From Candidatus Latescibacterota bacterium (GTDB lineage Bacteria; Latescibacterota; UBA2968), in NCBI GenBank assembly GCA_022824945.1, contig JAJDYX010000017.1, positions 83,847 to 147,846 of the forward strand: a stretch of DNA of 64,000 nt, written 5' to 3'. A program made the translations under genes and the position numbers. A model generated the notes under the pieces. That model had not been told where the DNA came from, did no database searches, and saw nothing but the letters and a program-made list of their open reading frames with translations. Below, in pieces: positions 7,937 through 16,531 of the stretch. How positions within the stretch are numbered: position 1 is the stretch's first letter; each line of letters opens with the position of its first letter.

Positions 7937-9880
7937 TCAATCCGCGTTCATAAACACGTAATCCTCAGAATCAGGCGCCCGCGTTTCCTTCCAGAACTCG
8001 TGCATTGAAAACGGCCAATTCTGCGTCACTCGCCCCGCCTCGTTCTTGTACCAACTCCGAACATTTGGCGCGCCCCATGCCATCTCCAGATTACCCGCAT
8101 CAATGCGCTTATTATACCGATCATGCACATCCTGCTTACAATCCATCGCAGCGCGTCCCGTCTCAATCAGCAGCTTGATACACCCCAGGATATACCTCAT
8201 CTCGCACTCGGAAAAAAAGATAATACTCCCATTCACAACAATATTGGTATTTGGCCCATACATACAAAAAAAATTGGGAAATCCCGGAACAGAAACGCCT
8301 TTATACGCACGCGGGTCACCATCCCAATGCGCCTGTAAATCCCTGCGCCCAACCCCCTCAAACGTCATCGGCCACAACATCCGGCTCGGCTGAAACCCCG
8401 TACCGTAAATCAGCACATCAAAATCATAGCCATCACCCGACCGCGTCGCCAGACCAGATTCCGTAATACGCGCAATCGGATCCGTAATAAGATGCACATT
8501 CTCCCGCTTCAGCGTGCGCAACCACAGGCCATTATCCCACAACATGCGCTTGCCAGCCGGCGGAAAATCCGGAATACACTTCTGCATCAACTCTGGATCA
8601 TCGCCCAGCACGGACTCGAGATACTCTATAATCCGCTGGCGCACCTTATCATTCGCCTTGCTAACCGAACGTTCCTGATGCGGCCATGCCGGATCCTTTT
8701 TCGCCGCACCGAGCATCCCCTCTGCTGAACGCCAGAACATAAACAGCCGAAACCACTTGGCGTAAAACGGCACATGATTCAAAAGATAGTGCTGCCCCTC
8801 TGGCACATCCGCGTGATAATGCGGATTGGGCTGAATCCAGGGCGGCGTGCGCTGAAACACAAAAACATCGCGCGCCTGCTTTGCAATCTCCGGCACAAAC
8901 TGAAATGCACTCGCACCCGTACCAATCACCCCAACGCGCTTATCCGTCAAATCGCATTCCCGCGGCCATCGCGCAGAATGAAACGCAACCCCCCGAAAGC
9001 ACTCGCGCCCCACAATATCCGGCAACTTTGGGCGATTGAGTTGCCCCACAGCACTAATAATAGCATTCACCTCAATCATCTGCCGCACCCCCTCTTTATC
9101 CCGCACCTCAACTTTCCAGACCTTGCGCGCCTCATCAAAACGACCACACACAACCTCGGTCTGAAACCGAATATGCTCGCGCAGACGAAAATCCGCTGCA
9201 AACTGCCTGAAATAATCGAGAAGCACCTGCTGCGTAGAAAAATACTGCGGCCAATTCCTGGGCACAAAAGAATAGGAATACGAGTGATTCGGACTATCAA
9301 CACGGCATCCGGGATACGTATTCTCGAGCCATGTCCCCCCCACATCGGCATTCTTCTCCACCACCGTAAACGAAATCCCCACCTCCTGAAGCCGATGCGC
9401 CGCCAGCAACCCGGACATCCCCGCCCCAATAATCAAAACGCGAAAATCCCGCCTCTTATCCCCGGGCAAATCATCCATACCCGGCGGCACAAACGGATCC
9501 TCGCCATTCAAAGACAACTCTCCCTCCAAGAACGCCCCATAATCTTCGGGAATCTCCTCCCCAATCATAAAATTCATCATCTCCCAAACCCGTGCCCGGG
9601 TCGGTGCAGGAGGCAAAGTACAACCGCGATCTCTATAGGCCTTCAACACCTCAAAAGCGACCTCCCGAACAACCGCCTGCTGCTCCTCTGTCACACCCGC
9701 CTGCGGATCCGCCAGATTCCTCGCCCGTGGGCGAATCTCCCCCCGGACAATGTCCATATCCCTGGTCAAATGCACCAGAGAAACCATCAGCGCGGGAATA
9801 TTCGCATCCTCCAACGCCGCCCTGATCGCCTCGTCATCTTCGACAATCGGTTCCCATGTATCAAACGCCTTATCAGCCAT
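7937..9880 (-). CDS. Flavin-binding Baeyer-Villiger-type monooxygenase (HAPMO-like layout)
   Basis: This 647-residue flavoprotein has two Rossmann motifs, IIGAGMSGLLAAHR (about 150-163, FAD) and VIGTGASAFQFVPEIA (about 318-333, NADPH). Between them is the Baeyer-Villiger fingerprint FxGxxxHxxxWP as FRGVAFHSARWP at 295-306. The fingerprint points to insertion of oxygen next to a ketone using NADPH and O2. The roughly 145-residue extension before the FAD motif and the total length resemble 4-hydroxyacetophenone monooxygenase. GGAG directly precedes the ATG. It is 12 bases downstream of an MFS transporter gene on the same strand, suggesting an uptake-plus-oxidation pair. The substrate is unknown. 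Confidence 0.9.
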   Translation of the reverse strand: MADKAFDTWEPIVEDDEAIRAALEDANIPALMVSLVHLTRDMDIVRGEIRPRARNLADPQAGVTEEQQAVVREVAFEVLKAYRDRGCTLPPAPTRARVWEMMNFMIGEEIPEDYGAFLEGELSLNGEDPFVPPGMDDLPGDKRRDFRVLIIGAGMSGLLAAHRLQEVGISFTVVEKNADVGGTWLENTYPGCRVDSPNHSYSYSFVPRNWPQYFSTQQVLLDYFRQFAADFRLREHIRFQTEVVCGRFDEARKVWKVEVRDKEGVRQMIEVNAIISAVGQLNRPKLPDIVGRECFRGVAFHSARWPRECDLTDKRVGVIGTGASAFQFVPEIAKQARDVFVFQRTPPWIQPNPHYHADVPEGQHYLLNHVPFYAKWFRLFMFWRSAEGMLGAAKKDPAWPHQERSVSKANDKVRQRIIEYLESVLGDDPELMQKCIPDFPPAGKRMLWDNGLWLRTLKRENVHLITDPIARITESGLATRSGDGYDFDVLIYGTGFQPSRMLWPMTFEGVGRRDLQAHWDGDPRAYKGVSVPGFPNFFCMYGPNTNIVVNGSIIFFSECEMRYILGCIKLLIETGRAAMDCKQDVHDRYNKRIDAGNLEMAWGAPNVRSWYKNEAGRVTQNWPFSMHEFWKETRAPDSEDYVFMNAD

Positions 9881-9892
9881 CTCCTACTCCAC

Positions 9893-11083
9893 TCACGAAA
9901 CAGGTTGGGGCACCACTTGATCCGGCACCTCTTCCCGCTCCCGCTCAAGCTGCCCCTCGGGATCGACCCATTGACTCACAATAAGCGAAATCAGCGCCAG
10001 AACAGCACCGCTAAAGAAAATCACCTGATATCCAAAATAGTGCCATGCAAAACCGCCCAAAAGCGGTGCCGCGACAGAAGCCACATGATTCATCGTCACG
10101 CCCATCGCAAGCGACGGCTTGAGATCCGACTCGGGCGCGATCTTGTGCAAATACGTCGTCAGCGCAATCCCGCCAAAAAAGATAATATTATCAACACAAT
10201 ACAAAACGTACAGCGTGGGGCGATGCGTCACCACCGCGTATCCGAGAAACACAAAAGTCAACCCGATATAACTCAACGACAGCATCTTCCGCTCGCCGTA
10301 CTGATCCACCAACTTGCCCATCGTCGGCGCAGTCAGCGTAATCAGCGTCTGATTCATCAGCACCAGAATCATCGTCGTATGCACGGGCATCCCGTGAATC
10401 TTCACCAGAGCAAAAATCGCAAACGTAATAAACATCTGCTTCCGCATACCCTGCAGAAAATTCAGCGCGTAATACAGACCATACCGCCGCTTAAAAACAA
10501 AACTCCGCTCGTGGGCTGGCCGCTTGCGAGACGCAAACAAAATGGCAAAACCACCGCCCACAGTAGCTGCACCCGCCATAATAAACAAACCGTTATACCC
10601 GACAAAATCATAAGCCAATTTACAAATCAGAATAGACAACAACCACGCCACACTATTCACACTGCGCAACTGTCCCAACCACTTCCCCTTCTTACCCTCT
10701 GGCGAAAAAAGCAACGCCATCGACTGCTCCATCGGGATCCAGCAATGAAATCCCACACCCCACACAAACGAATACACCGCCAGCATAAAAACCGAATCAA
10801 CCTGGGCATAAGCCATAATCCCCACACCCATAACCATCAGCGAAATAGCAGCGACAACAGGAGGTGCGAACCGCACCATCAGCGCGACAAAAAACGCATT
10901 CATAAACCCCGACACCTCGCGCAGGGCTTCCACATATCCCAACTCGTGCGCGTCGATATTCAGGCGATCAACAACAAAATTGTTGTAAAGCGTCAACTGC
11001 ACGCCAAAAAAAATCCCCTGCGAAGCAACCGCAAGCGCGAGCAAACGAAAATCTCGATTCCACTCAGAAATTGGATTATTCAA
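9893..11083 (-). CDS. MFS transporter
   Basis: This 396-residue polytopic protein has about twelve hydrophobic segments and the MFS layout, including a basic loop (SRKRPAHERSFVFKRRYG) at the centre and DQYGERKMLSL after a later helix. It is an inner-membrane secondary transporter, substrate unknown. The start is a TTG reading NNPISEWNRDFRLLALA, preceded by AGGAGG with four intervening bases. I see no better ATG nearby. It is cotranscribed with the Baeyer-Villiger monooxygenase that follows after 12 bases, so it may import or export that enzyme's substrate or product. Confidence 0.85.
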   Translation of the reverse strand: MNNPISEWNRDFRLLALAVASQGIFFGVQLTLYNNFVVDRLNIDAHELGYVEALREVSGFMNAFFVALMVRFAPPVVAAISLMVMGVGIMAYAQVDSVFMLAVYSFVWGVGFHCWIPMEQSMALLFSPEGKKGKWLGQLRSVNSVAWLLSILICKLAYDFVGYNGLFIMAGAATVGGGFAILFASRKRPAHERSFVFKRRYGLYYALNFLQGMRKQMFITFAIFALVKIHGMPVHTTMILVLMNQTLITLTAPTMGKLVDQYGERKMLSLSYIGLTFVFLGYAVVTHRPTLYVLYCVDNIIFFGGIALTTYLHKIAPESDLKPSLAMGVTMNHVASVAAPLLGGFAWHYFGYQVIFFSGAVLALISLIVSQWVDPEGQLEREREEVPDQVVPQPVS

Positions 11084-11233
11084 AAAACCTCCTTGTCCAG
11101 CAGTCAGCCCTCCAGCCTCCAGCCGCTCGTCTTATTCCTTTACACGCCTTTATCTGCGTTCATCTGCGCCATCCCTGCTTACACCCACAGAGCCTGCCCC
11201 GTAGTGTTTTTATACGGGGGACATGCCTGCGGA

Positions 11234-12181
11234 TCAATTCCCCAACGGCTCCCACACATCGCCAAAAATAGACCGCAACCGCGCCATATCTTCATCCGGC
11301 AAAGGCGGACCGAGAATCGCCTTCACATTTTCTTCCAAATGATCAATATTTGCCGTACCCGACAGCACCACACCCATCGCGGGATGTGCATTCACATACT
11401 TATAGCCCGCCGCGGGCAATGACGTAACATCGCCCTTGACCAACCACCCCAACGGATCCTCATCTTCCAGCGCATCTCGCGCAATCAACCCCTTATCCTT
11501 CGCATACGCAATGCGCTCTTTGAGTACATCGGGCCGAGCCAGTGACCGCCGAACAGCAACCATACAAATCACGCCCACATCTCGCTCCTGACACATAGGC
11601 AAAACCTCGTGCTCGGGCGTTGGACTCAACAAATTGTAACCCACCATAGCCGTATCGAACAAATCATCCGCCAAAGCCATAGAAAACATCTCGTGCTTGT
11701 GGTCTTCGGCATACGTCTCACTCACCCCCATAAACCCGAACTTCCCCTGATCTTTCAACCTCTCCACCGTGGGCCACAACTGCTCAATAGCCTCAGAATA
11801 ATGGTATGGACGAACACCGTGCCACTGCATCACATCGACATAATCCACCTGCAACCGCTTCAAACTGCGCTCGACAGAATCGACAACATTCGCTGGACTC
11901 GCAAGCTCATTACTGCGGTGATGATGGGCGTGAAATTTAGTCGCCAGGATATAATCATCGCGCGGCACATCCTTAAGCGCGTTCCCGAGAATCGTCTCAC
12001 TCTCGCCATACGCGGCAGCCGTATCAAAAAAATTTATACCGAGATCAAGCGCGCGCTGAACCAAACGATTCACACCCGCCTGATCGACACCCGTCTTTTG
12101 TCCCATTTGCGTAGGCCCACCGCCGCCAATACCCATAATCGAAACCTTCAAACCCGTGCGTCCCAGTGTGCGATATTTCAT
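11234..12181 (-). CDS. Aldo/keto reductase
   Basis: This 315-residue protein starts MKYRTLGRTGLKVSIMGIGG and keeps the AKR catalytic tetrad: Asp53, Tyr58 (FFDTAAAYGES), Lys82 (ATKFHAHHH) and His121 (QWHGVRP). It would reduce an aldehyde or ketone with NAD(P)H in the cytoplasm. The frame stays open upstream to 12376, but that part translates the 119-bp repeat and nearby DNA. GGAGG four bases before the ATG at 12181 fixes this start. The MFS and monooxygenase genes follow on the same strand after about 150 bases, so a loose functional group is possible. Confidence 0.9.
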   Translation of the reverse strand: MKYRTLGRTGLKVSIMGIGGGGPTQMGQKTGVDQAGVNRLVQRALDLGINFFDTAAAYGESETILGNALKDVPRDDYILATKFHAHHHRSNELASPANVVDSVERSLKRLQVDYVDVMQWHGVRPYHYSEAIEQLWPTVERLKDQGKFGFMGVSETYAEDHKHEMFSMALADDLFDTAMVGYNLLSPTPEHEVLPMCQERDVGVICMVAVRRSLARPDVLKERIAYAKDKGLIARDALEDEDPLGWLVKGDVTSLPAAGYKYVNAHPAMGVVLSGTANIDHLEENVKAILGPPLPDEDMARLRSIFGDVWEPLGN

Positions 12182-12196
12182 AAAACCTCCCAAAGG

Positions 12197-12315
12197 CGAA
12201 TAGACGAACCCCGCCCCACCACCCAAAACCTCTGGATTGCGGCTTAAAGCCTGCCGCAATGACGATGGATGGGATTGATCGCTGATTTTTGACCACTGAC
12301 CGTTGATTCGTTGAT
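12197..12315 (+). repeat. 119-bp inverted repeat, left copy
   Basis: Its reverse complement recurs at 14877-14995, with two visible differences over 119 bases. The pair flanks ssb, the creatininase-like gene and a PhyH gene. It contains REP-like hairpin B in the middle. Confidence 0.85.
12232..12263. repeat. REP-like hairpin, copy B
   Basis: CTGGATTGCGGC, a loop TTAAAGCCT, then GCCGCAATGAC. The arms ATTGCGGC and GCCGCAAT pair perfectly. It lies inside the left 119-bp repeat. Confidence 0.8.
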
Positions 12316-12405
12316 GAACTGCTATCGCAGTTGTACCCCGTTCCGTTGATTCGCTTAATATAGGGCATCGCAACACCCCTCGCCATTATTTTAACCAATG
12401 TCACC

Positions 12406-12434
12406 TTGACAAATCCCACATGCAAAAGTATATT
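12406..12434 (+). promoter_or_regulatory. Sigma-70-type promoter of ssb
   Basis: TTGACA at 12406-12411 and TATATT at 12429-12434 are separated by exactly 17 bases. The predicted start near 12441 gives a leader of about 60 bases before the ssb ATG. Confidence 0.75.
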
Positions 12435-12502
12435 CGTACTAAGTTCTTACAGGGTCGTGCCATGATCCCTGAAACGTACACCCAATCCTGAGGAGGCCAC
12501 GT

Positions 12503-12985
12503 ATGGCACGAGGAGTCAACAAAGTCATCTTGATCGGTAATTCTGGCGCCGATCCCGAGCTTCGATACACGCCAGGAGGCACAGCCGTATCGAACTTTAG
12601 CATCGCCACCAACGAAAGTTGGACCGACAGCAGTGGCGAAAGACAAGAACGCACCGAATGGCATCGCATTGTCGTGTGGGGCCGTTTGGCTGAAATCTGC
12701 AACCAGTATTTGCGCAAAGGCAGCAAAGTCTATATCGAAGGCAAATTGCAAACGCGCAGTTGGGAAGGGCAAGATGGGCTAAAGCGCTACACCACCGAAG
12801 TGGTTGCCCGCGACATGCAAATGCTCGACACCCGCGGCGAAATGGACGGTATGGATGGCAGCTATGGCGGTGGCGGGTCCCAGGGCGGAGGACAGTCAAG
12901 ATCACAGTCAACAGATTCTGCATCGGACGACACGACCGCTCCAGATCCACCTCCCTATGCCGCAGACGACGACCTGCCATTTTAG
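12503..12985 (+). CDS. ssb: Single-stranded DNA-binding protein
   Basis: This 160-residue protein has the SSB start [24 protein letters not shown] in a slightly altered form. An OB-fold runs to about residue 110 ([30 protein letters not shown] and [11 protein letters not shown] regions). A Gly/Ser/Gln-rich linker follows, and the acidic tip DDDLPF is the docking peptide for partner proteins. It coats single-stranded DNA in replication and repair, as a homotetramer in the family. GAGGAGG precedes the ATG. It is monocistronic here, with its own promoter and a terminator after the stop, and is not next to rpsF or rpsR as in many genomes. Confidence 0.97.
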   Translation: MARGVNKVILIGNSGADPELRYTPGGTAVSNFSIATNESWTDSSGERQERTEWHRIVVWGRLAEICNQYLRKGSKVYIEGKLQTRSWEGQDGLKRYTTEVVARDMQMLDTRGEMDGMDGSYGGGGSQGGGQSRSQSTDSASDDTTAPDPPPYAADDDLPF

Positions 12986-13001
12986 GCGCGATACAAACGA
13001 C

Positions 13002-13033
13002 AAAGCCCGCACAGAACTGTGCGGGCTTTTTAT
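13002..13033. terminator. Bidirectional intrinsic terminator (ssb / creatininase-like gene)
   Basis: AAAGCCCGCACAG and CTGTGCGGGCTTT form a perfect 13-bp stem around a two-base gap, followed by a T-rich run (TTTATTTT). The A-run on the other side lets it also serve the convergent gene ending at 13049. Confidence 0.9.
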
Positions 13034-13048
13034 TTTATAACTCTTTTT

Positions 13049-13783
13049 TTACTCCCGATAAATCTCCCGTATAGCCTCAACCAAAAAATCTTCGGCAACT
13101 TGAAAAATCTGCTCTCCCATCTCTGCCGTCGCAGGACGCGGATCTCCCAACCCTCCGTGCTCGGTATTCTGATCAAACCGCTTGTACAGACGCAAACCCG
13201 GAATACTCTCCCGGCGGCGCTGACCATCCTCGTGTAAAGCATCTGTTTTCACCAGATCGGGATCTATCGCCATAATCATAGCGGTCTCACACTCGCCAGC
13301 ATGCCCGGACCCCTTTGATCCCAGCGTCAAAACCTTATTTATTTTTTTACTCGACGGTTCGGCATACGGCGTCGTCGTATAAAGATGGACATCTTCATAC
13401 CCTTCCATAACGCGCTGCCGCAAAACCGAAATATTGGCCTCATTTCCCCCGTGGCTATTAATGAGCAGAAACTGAGTAAAACCGTGTTCAATCATACAAA
13501 CCAGAACATCGTTCATAATCGCCAGATGCGTCTCGGACGACGCAGAAACCGTACCGGGATACTTCATGTGATGCTGCGAATACCCCAGCCACATAACGGG
13601 AAGTATCAACACATCCCGAGACAACCGCTTCTCAATGCGATTGACCACCTCCTGAAGAATCATCGAATCGGTAAACACGGGCAAATGCAGGCTGTGTTGT
13701 TCAATCGAAGCCACGGGTATAATAACCACCAGATCCCGCGGCAAAGCATCGACATCGGGAGAAGTCATATTGGCGAGAAACAT
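13049..13783 (-). CDS. Creatininase-family amidohydrolase
   Basis: This 244-residue protein shows the creatininase-family metal ligands: Glu28 and His30 (ASIEQHSLHLP), Asp39 (FTDS), His111 in NSHGGN, and Glu164 in GHAGECETAMI. Family members hydrolyse creatinine or other cyclic or formamide-type amides, for example in cofactor and redox-factor pathways. The substrate here is unknown. AAGGAG with five bases of spacing precedes the ATG. It is divergent from the PhyH gene at 13878 and shares a terminator with ssb. Confidence 0.88.
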   Translation of the reverse strand: MFLANMTSPDVDALPRDLVVIIPVASIEQHSLHLPVFTDSMILQEVVNRIEKRLSRDVLILPVMWLGYSQHHMKYPGTVSASSETHLAIMNDVLVCMIEHGFTQFLLINSHGGNEANISVLRQRVMEGYEDVHLYTTTPYAEPSSKKINKVLTLGSKGSGHAGECETAMIMAIDPDLVKTDALHEDGQRRRESIPGLRLYKRFDQNTEHGGLGDPRPATAEMGEQIFQVAEDFLVEAIREIYRE

Positions 13784-13817
13784 AAAAACTCCTTAAAAAA
13801 GGGGCTGGGACTGGGGA

Positions 13818-13845
13818 TTGTTTATCTAAAATATTTTCTTATATT
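13818..13845 (+). promoter_or_regulatory. Probable promoter of the PhyH gene
   Basis: TTGTTT at 13818-13823 and TATATT at 13840-13845, spaced 16 bases, lie 32 bases before the PhyH ATG. The -35 box is a weak match. Confidence 0.45.
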
Positions 13846-13877
13846 AAAAACACAACAAAATATCCTGGAGGCACATA

Positions 13878-14864
13878 ATGGAAATGGAAAAAGCATTAAA
13901 ACTCACGTATCAGGGCGAACCCCTGGGCCACTCGTCGGACGACTTTGGCGGCTTACGCAAATCCAATGACGCGATAGATGATCGCGACGAACTCCACCGA
14001 CGAATGACAGACGATGGCTACTTATTTCTCAAAAATCACCTGAACAAAGACGAAGTATTGGCTGCTCGCCAGGAAGTCATGGATCGGCTTATGGGCGCGG
14101 GTGTCTTAGACGAACAATATCCGGCAATCGACGGCATTGCAGCCTCAAAAAAGAAAATTGACGGACGCGCGACGGGATCGTTTATGCCCTTGCTCGCGCG
14201 CAACAATCCCCCCCTGGACAAAGTAATCCACGAAGGCCCGATCATGTCGTTTTTCGATTTCTTTTTCGGCGGGACTGCGCGCTACTTTGACTACACCTGG
14301 TTTCGAGCCAAACAGCCCGGACTGCACACCGCCACCAATCCACACTGCGACATCGTCTATATGGGCCGCGGAACAAAAAACCTCTACACCGCCTGGATAC
14401 CATACGGTGATGTACCCTCCTACATGGGTGGATTGATGCTGCTCGAAAACTCACACAAATTGCACGATCTAAAATCGGGATATGGCTCAACAGACGTCGA
14501 TCTGTACTGTGAAAACAAAGGCGATGCCCAGGAAATTGTAGAACGCGCACGCGCCGAAGGGCGGAACCTGACCAATCAAGAGCGGGCTTCTGTAAAGTGG
14601 AACTCGACCGGATCTTATTCCTCTAATGCAATAGCCACCCGCAAAGAACTGGGCGGACGCTGGCTGGTATCGGAATACGAAATGGGAGACCTGCTGATAT
14701 TTTCCATGTACACCCTGCACTCAAGCTCCGACAACCACTCCAAACAGTACCGCATATCATCCGACACGCGATATCAACTCGCATCGGAACCCGTTGACGA
14801 ACGCTGGATTGGCGACGACCCACCTGCCCATGGCATTCGCGCCAAACGCGGGATGGTGTGTTGA
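13878..14864 (+). CDS. Phytanoyl-CoA dioxygenase (PhyH) family protein
   Basis: This 328-residue protein is of the Fe(II)/2-oxoglutarate dioxygenase PhyH family. The HxD pair is His156/Asp158 in NPHCDIVYMG. The distal His is probably His281 in YTLHSSSDN, with an Arg (292 or 297) to hold 2-oxoglutarate. MLLENSHK (187-194) is also typical of the family. It would hydroxylate a small organic substrate, unknown here. GGAGG precedes the ATG with good spacing. The stop is a few bases before the right 119-bp repeat copy. Confidence 0.87.
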   Translation: MEMEKALKLTYQGEPLGHSSDDFGGLRKSNDAIDDRDELHRRMTDDGYLFLKNHLNKDEVLAARQEVMDRLMGAGVLDEQYPAIDGIAASKKKIDGRATGSFMPLLARNNPPLDKVIHEGPIMSFFDFFFGGTARYFDYTWFRAKQPGLHTATNPHCDIVYMGRGTKNLYTAWIPYGDVPSYMGGLMLLENSHKLHDLKSGYGSTDVDLYCENKGDAQEIVERARAEGRNLTNQERASVKWNSTGSYSSNAIATRKELGGRWLVSEYEMGDLLIFSMYTLHSSSDNHSKQYRISSDTRYQLASEPVDERWIGDDPPAHGIRAKRGMVC

Positions 14865-14876
14865 ACGAATAGACGA

Positions 14877-14995
14877 ATCAACGAATCAACGATCAGTGGT
14901 CAAAAATCAGCGATCAATCCCATCCATCGTCATTGCGGCAGGCTTTAAGCCGCAATCCAGAGGTTTTGGGTGGTGGGGCAGGGTTCGTCTATTCG
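14877..14995 (-). repeat. 119-bp inverted repeat, right copy
   Basis: Near-exact reverse complement of 12197-12315. Just beyond it, the unit TCGTCTATT recurs three to four times up to about 15025, and the sulfatase C-terminus is encoded partly in that tail. Confidence 0.85.
14929..14960. repeat. REP-like hairpin, copy C
   Basis: Same hairpin as copy B in reverse orientation: GTCATTGCGGC, a loop, GCCGCAATCCAG. It lies inside the right 119-bp repeat. Confidence 0.8.
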
Positions 14996-15004
14996 TCTAT
15001 TCGT

Positions 15005-16411
15005 CTATTCGCGCTTTTCTCGTCTATTCGCCCATTCCCTGACCGCTTCAGAACCTGGATACACGGCGTCCAGTCCTTGCTGCTGAACTTGCTTCTCCCC
15101 CTGCCACGCCTTCCAATCGCCGCACTCCTGGCTCACCCCGCGCCACGTATCCCCGCATGTACCCATCGCCTCCTGAAAAAGCCCATCCATCTCCGCAACC
15201 AATTTGGGATCTTCCCCCACCAGATTGCGTTCCTCGTAGGGATCGTTCTCCAGATCGAACAAAAACCAGGGCTCATTCTCCAAACGCGCGTAATTATATC
15301 GCTCTGTTCGCACCCCCCGCCACCCGGGCCACACCGCAAAAGTGTGATGCATCGTCGTATATGCATACGCCTGAGAACGCGCATTGGACTGCCCCAGAAT
15401 CGCGCCTGAAAAATCTCCCCCATCCAGACCTGCCGGAACATCGACACCCGCCAACCCGCACAGCGTCGGAAAAATATCCGGCGTGCCAAACGGCATATTC
15501 AAACTGCATCCGGCCTCAACCCTGCCCGGCCACCGAACCAAAAAAGGAACCTGCGTAGATTCTCGATAAGGCCAGCGCTTACCCCGCAAACCCTGGCTAC
15601 CCAGCATCTCGCCGTGATCAGATGTGTACATCACAATCGTATTATCCGCTTGCCCACTCTCTTCCAGCGCACGCATCAACCGCCCCCACTCAATATCCAG
15701 CCCCTCAGTCATCCCGTAATAATGGGCGTACCAATCGCTCACATTGCTGGCCCTATTACCCGTCAGCTTTGACGTATTCGGATGCAATTTCAAATCCCTA
15801 TCCAGATAAGGCGCAACATAGGGATCCGGTGCTATAAGCGGCGGATGCGGCGGACCCCACGACATAAACAAACACCACGGTCCTGTCCCTGTCCGATTTT
15901 TAATATACTCAATCGCCCTATCCGTCTCGATCTGAGACCGATAAAATCCACTACCCGCAATCGGGTCCCTACTATCCGTGACATAAGCCCACTCGTAGTA
16001 ATTATGCGCATTGTCACCCACATACCACTCATCATCAAAACCCAGACGCAACGGATCGCCCGCATCGACCTGAATCTCGCCCAAATGCCACTTGCCAATA
16101 TACCCGCATCTGTAACCATTCGCGCTAAGCGCCGTGCCAATACACGGATACACACTCAAATCGGGATAAAACAGATTGGTCGTCACCCCCGTGTGATGGC
16201 CGTATTTGCCCGTCATCAACATCGCGCGATAAGGCGTACAAACAGGCGTACTCGAAACCGCTGCATCCAGACGCATCCCCTCAGCGGCAAACGCATCAAA
16301 CTGAGGCGTGTTGAGATCCTCATCACCATAATAGCACCCCATCGCAGACGCCCGCTGCTGATCTGAAAACACATACAATATATTCGGCCTCTCCTGCCTA
16401 CCATCGGACAT
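15005..16411 (-). CDS. Sulfatase (formylglycine type)
   Basis: This 468-residue sulfatase has a canonical C-x-P-x-R active site, Cys58-T-P-Y-R62 followed by AMLMTGK. It needs conversion of Cys58 to formylglycine by a maturase not seen in this window. Other ligands are Asp17 (YVFSDQQR), GKWHLG (Lys107, His109), and Asp265/His266 in YTSDHGEMLG. It would hydrolyse sulfate esters, perhaps on marine-type polysaccharides or aryl sulfates. The frame is open upstream to 16654, but AAGGGG and the RPNILYVFSDQQR homology start place initiation at 16411. There is no obvious signal peptide. The last residues (NRREKRE) derive from the TCGTCTATT repeat tail. Confidence 0.92.
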   Translation of the reverse strand: MSDGRQERPNILYVFSDQQRASAMGCYYGDEDLNTPQFDAFAAEGMRLDAAVSSTPVCTPYRAMLMTGKYGHHTGVTTNLFYPDLSVYPCIGTALSANGYRCGYIGKWHLGEIQVDAGDPLRLGFDDEWYVGDNAHNYYEWAYVTDSRDPIAGSGFYRSQIETDRAIEYIKNRTGTGPWCLFMSWGPPHPPLIAPDPYVAPYLDRDLKLHPNTSKLTGNRASNVSDWYAHYYGMTEGLDIEWGRLMRALEESGQADNTIVMYTSDHGEMLGSQGLRGKRWPYRESTQVPFLVRWPGRVEAGCSLNMPFGTPDIFPTLCGLAGVDVPAGLDGGDFSGAILGQSNARSQAYAYTTMHHTFAVWPGWRGVRTERYNYARLENEPWFLFDLENDPYEERNLVGEDPKLVAEMDGLFQEAMGTCGDTWRGVSQECGDWKAWQGEKQVQQQGLDAVYPGSEAVREWANRREKRE

Positions 16412-16531
16412 GGAAAATCCCCTTCCACTGGTAAATTTAAAGATTGAAAAAAAATCCTCGACACAATATAATGCACACCCAGAGCAAGTCAAAGATCTGC
16501 ACACCGGCGAAAAAACCACCTTGGTCAAAAA

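Larger units (their letters stand above)
12182..12502. other. Divergent intergenic region between aldo/keto reductase and ssb
   Basis: This 321-bp gap holds the left copy of the 119-bp inverted repeat (with REP-like hairpin B inside it) next to the reductase and the ssb promoter next to ssb. Nothing coding was recognised. Confidence 0.7.

Noticed and set aside
8774..11422. An 882-codon open frame on the plus strand
   Set aside because: It lies opposite the monooxygenase and MFS genes. Its product is rich in His, Arg, Asn and Pro without domains, as expected of an antisense shadow of real coding sequence.
12182..12376. An N-terminal extension of the aldo/keto reductase
   Set aside because: The extra 65 codons translate the 119-bp repeat and flanking DNA. 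GGAGG before 12181 and the family start support the short form.
14986..15025. A CRISPR-like tandem repeat
   Set aside because: The repeat unit TCGTCTATT is only nine bases long with no spacers; it is a short tandem repeat next to the 119-bp copy.
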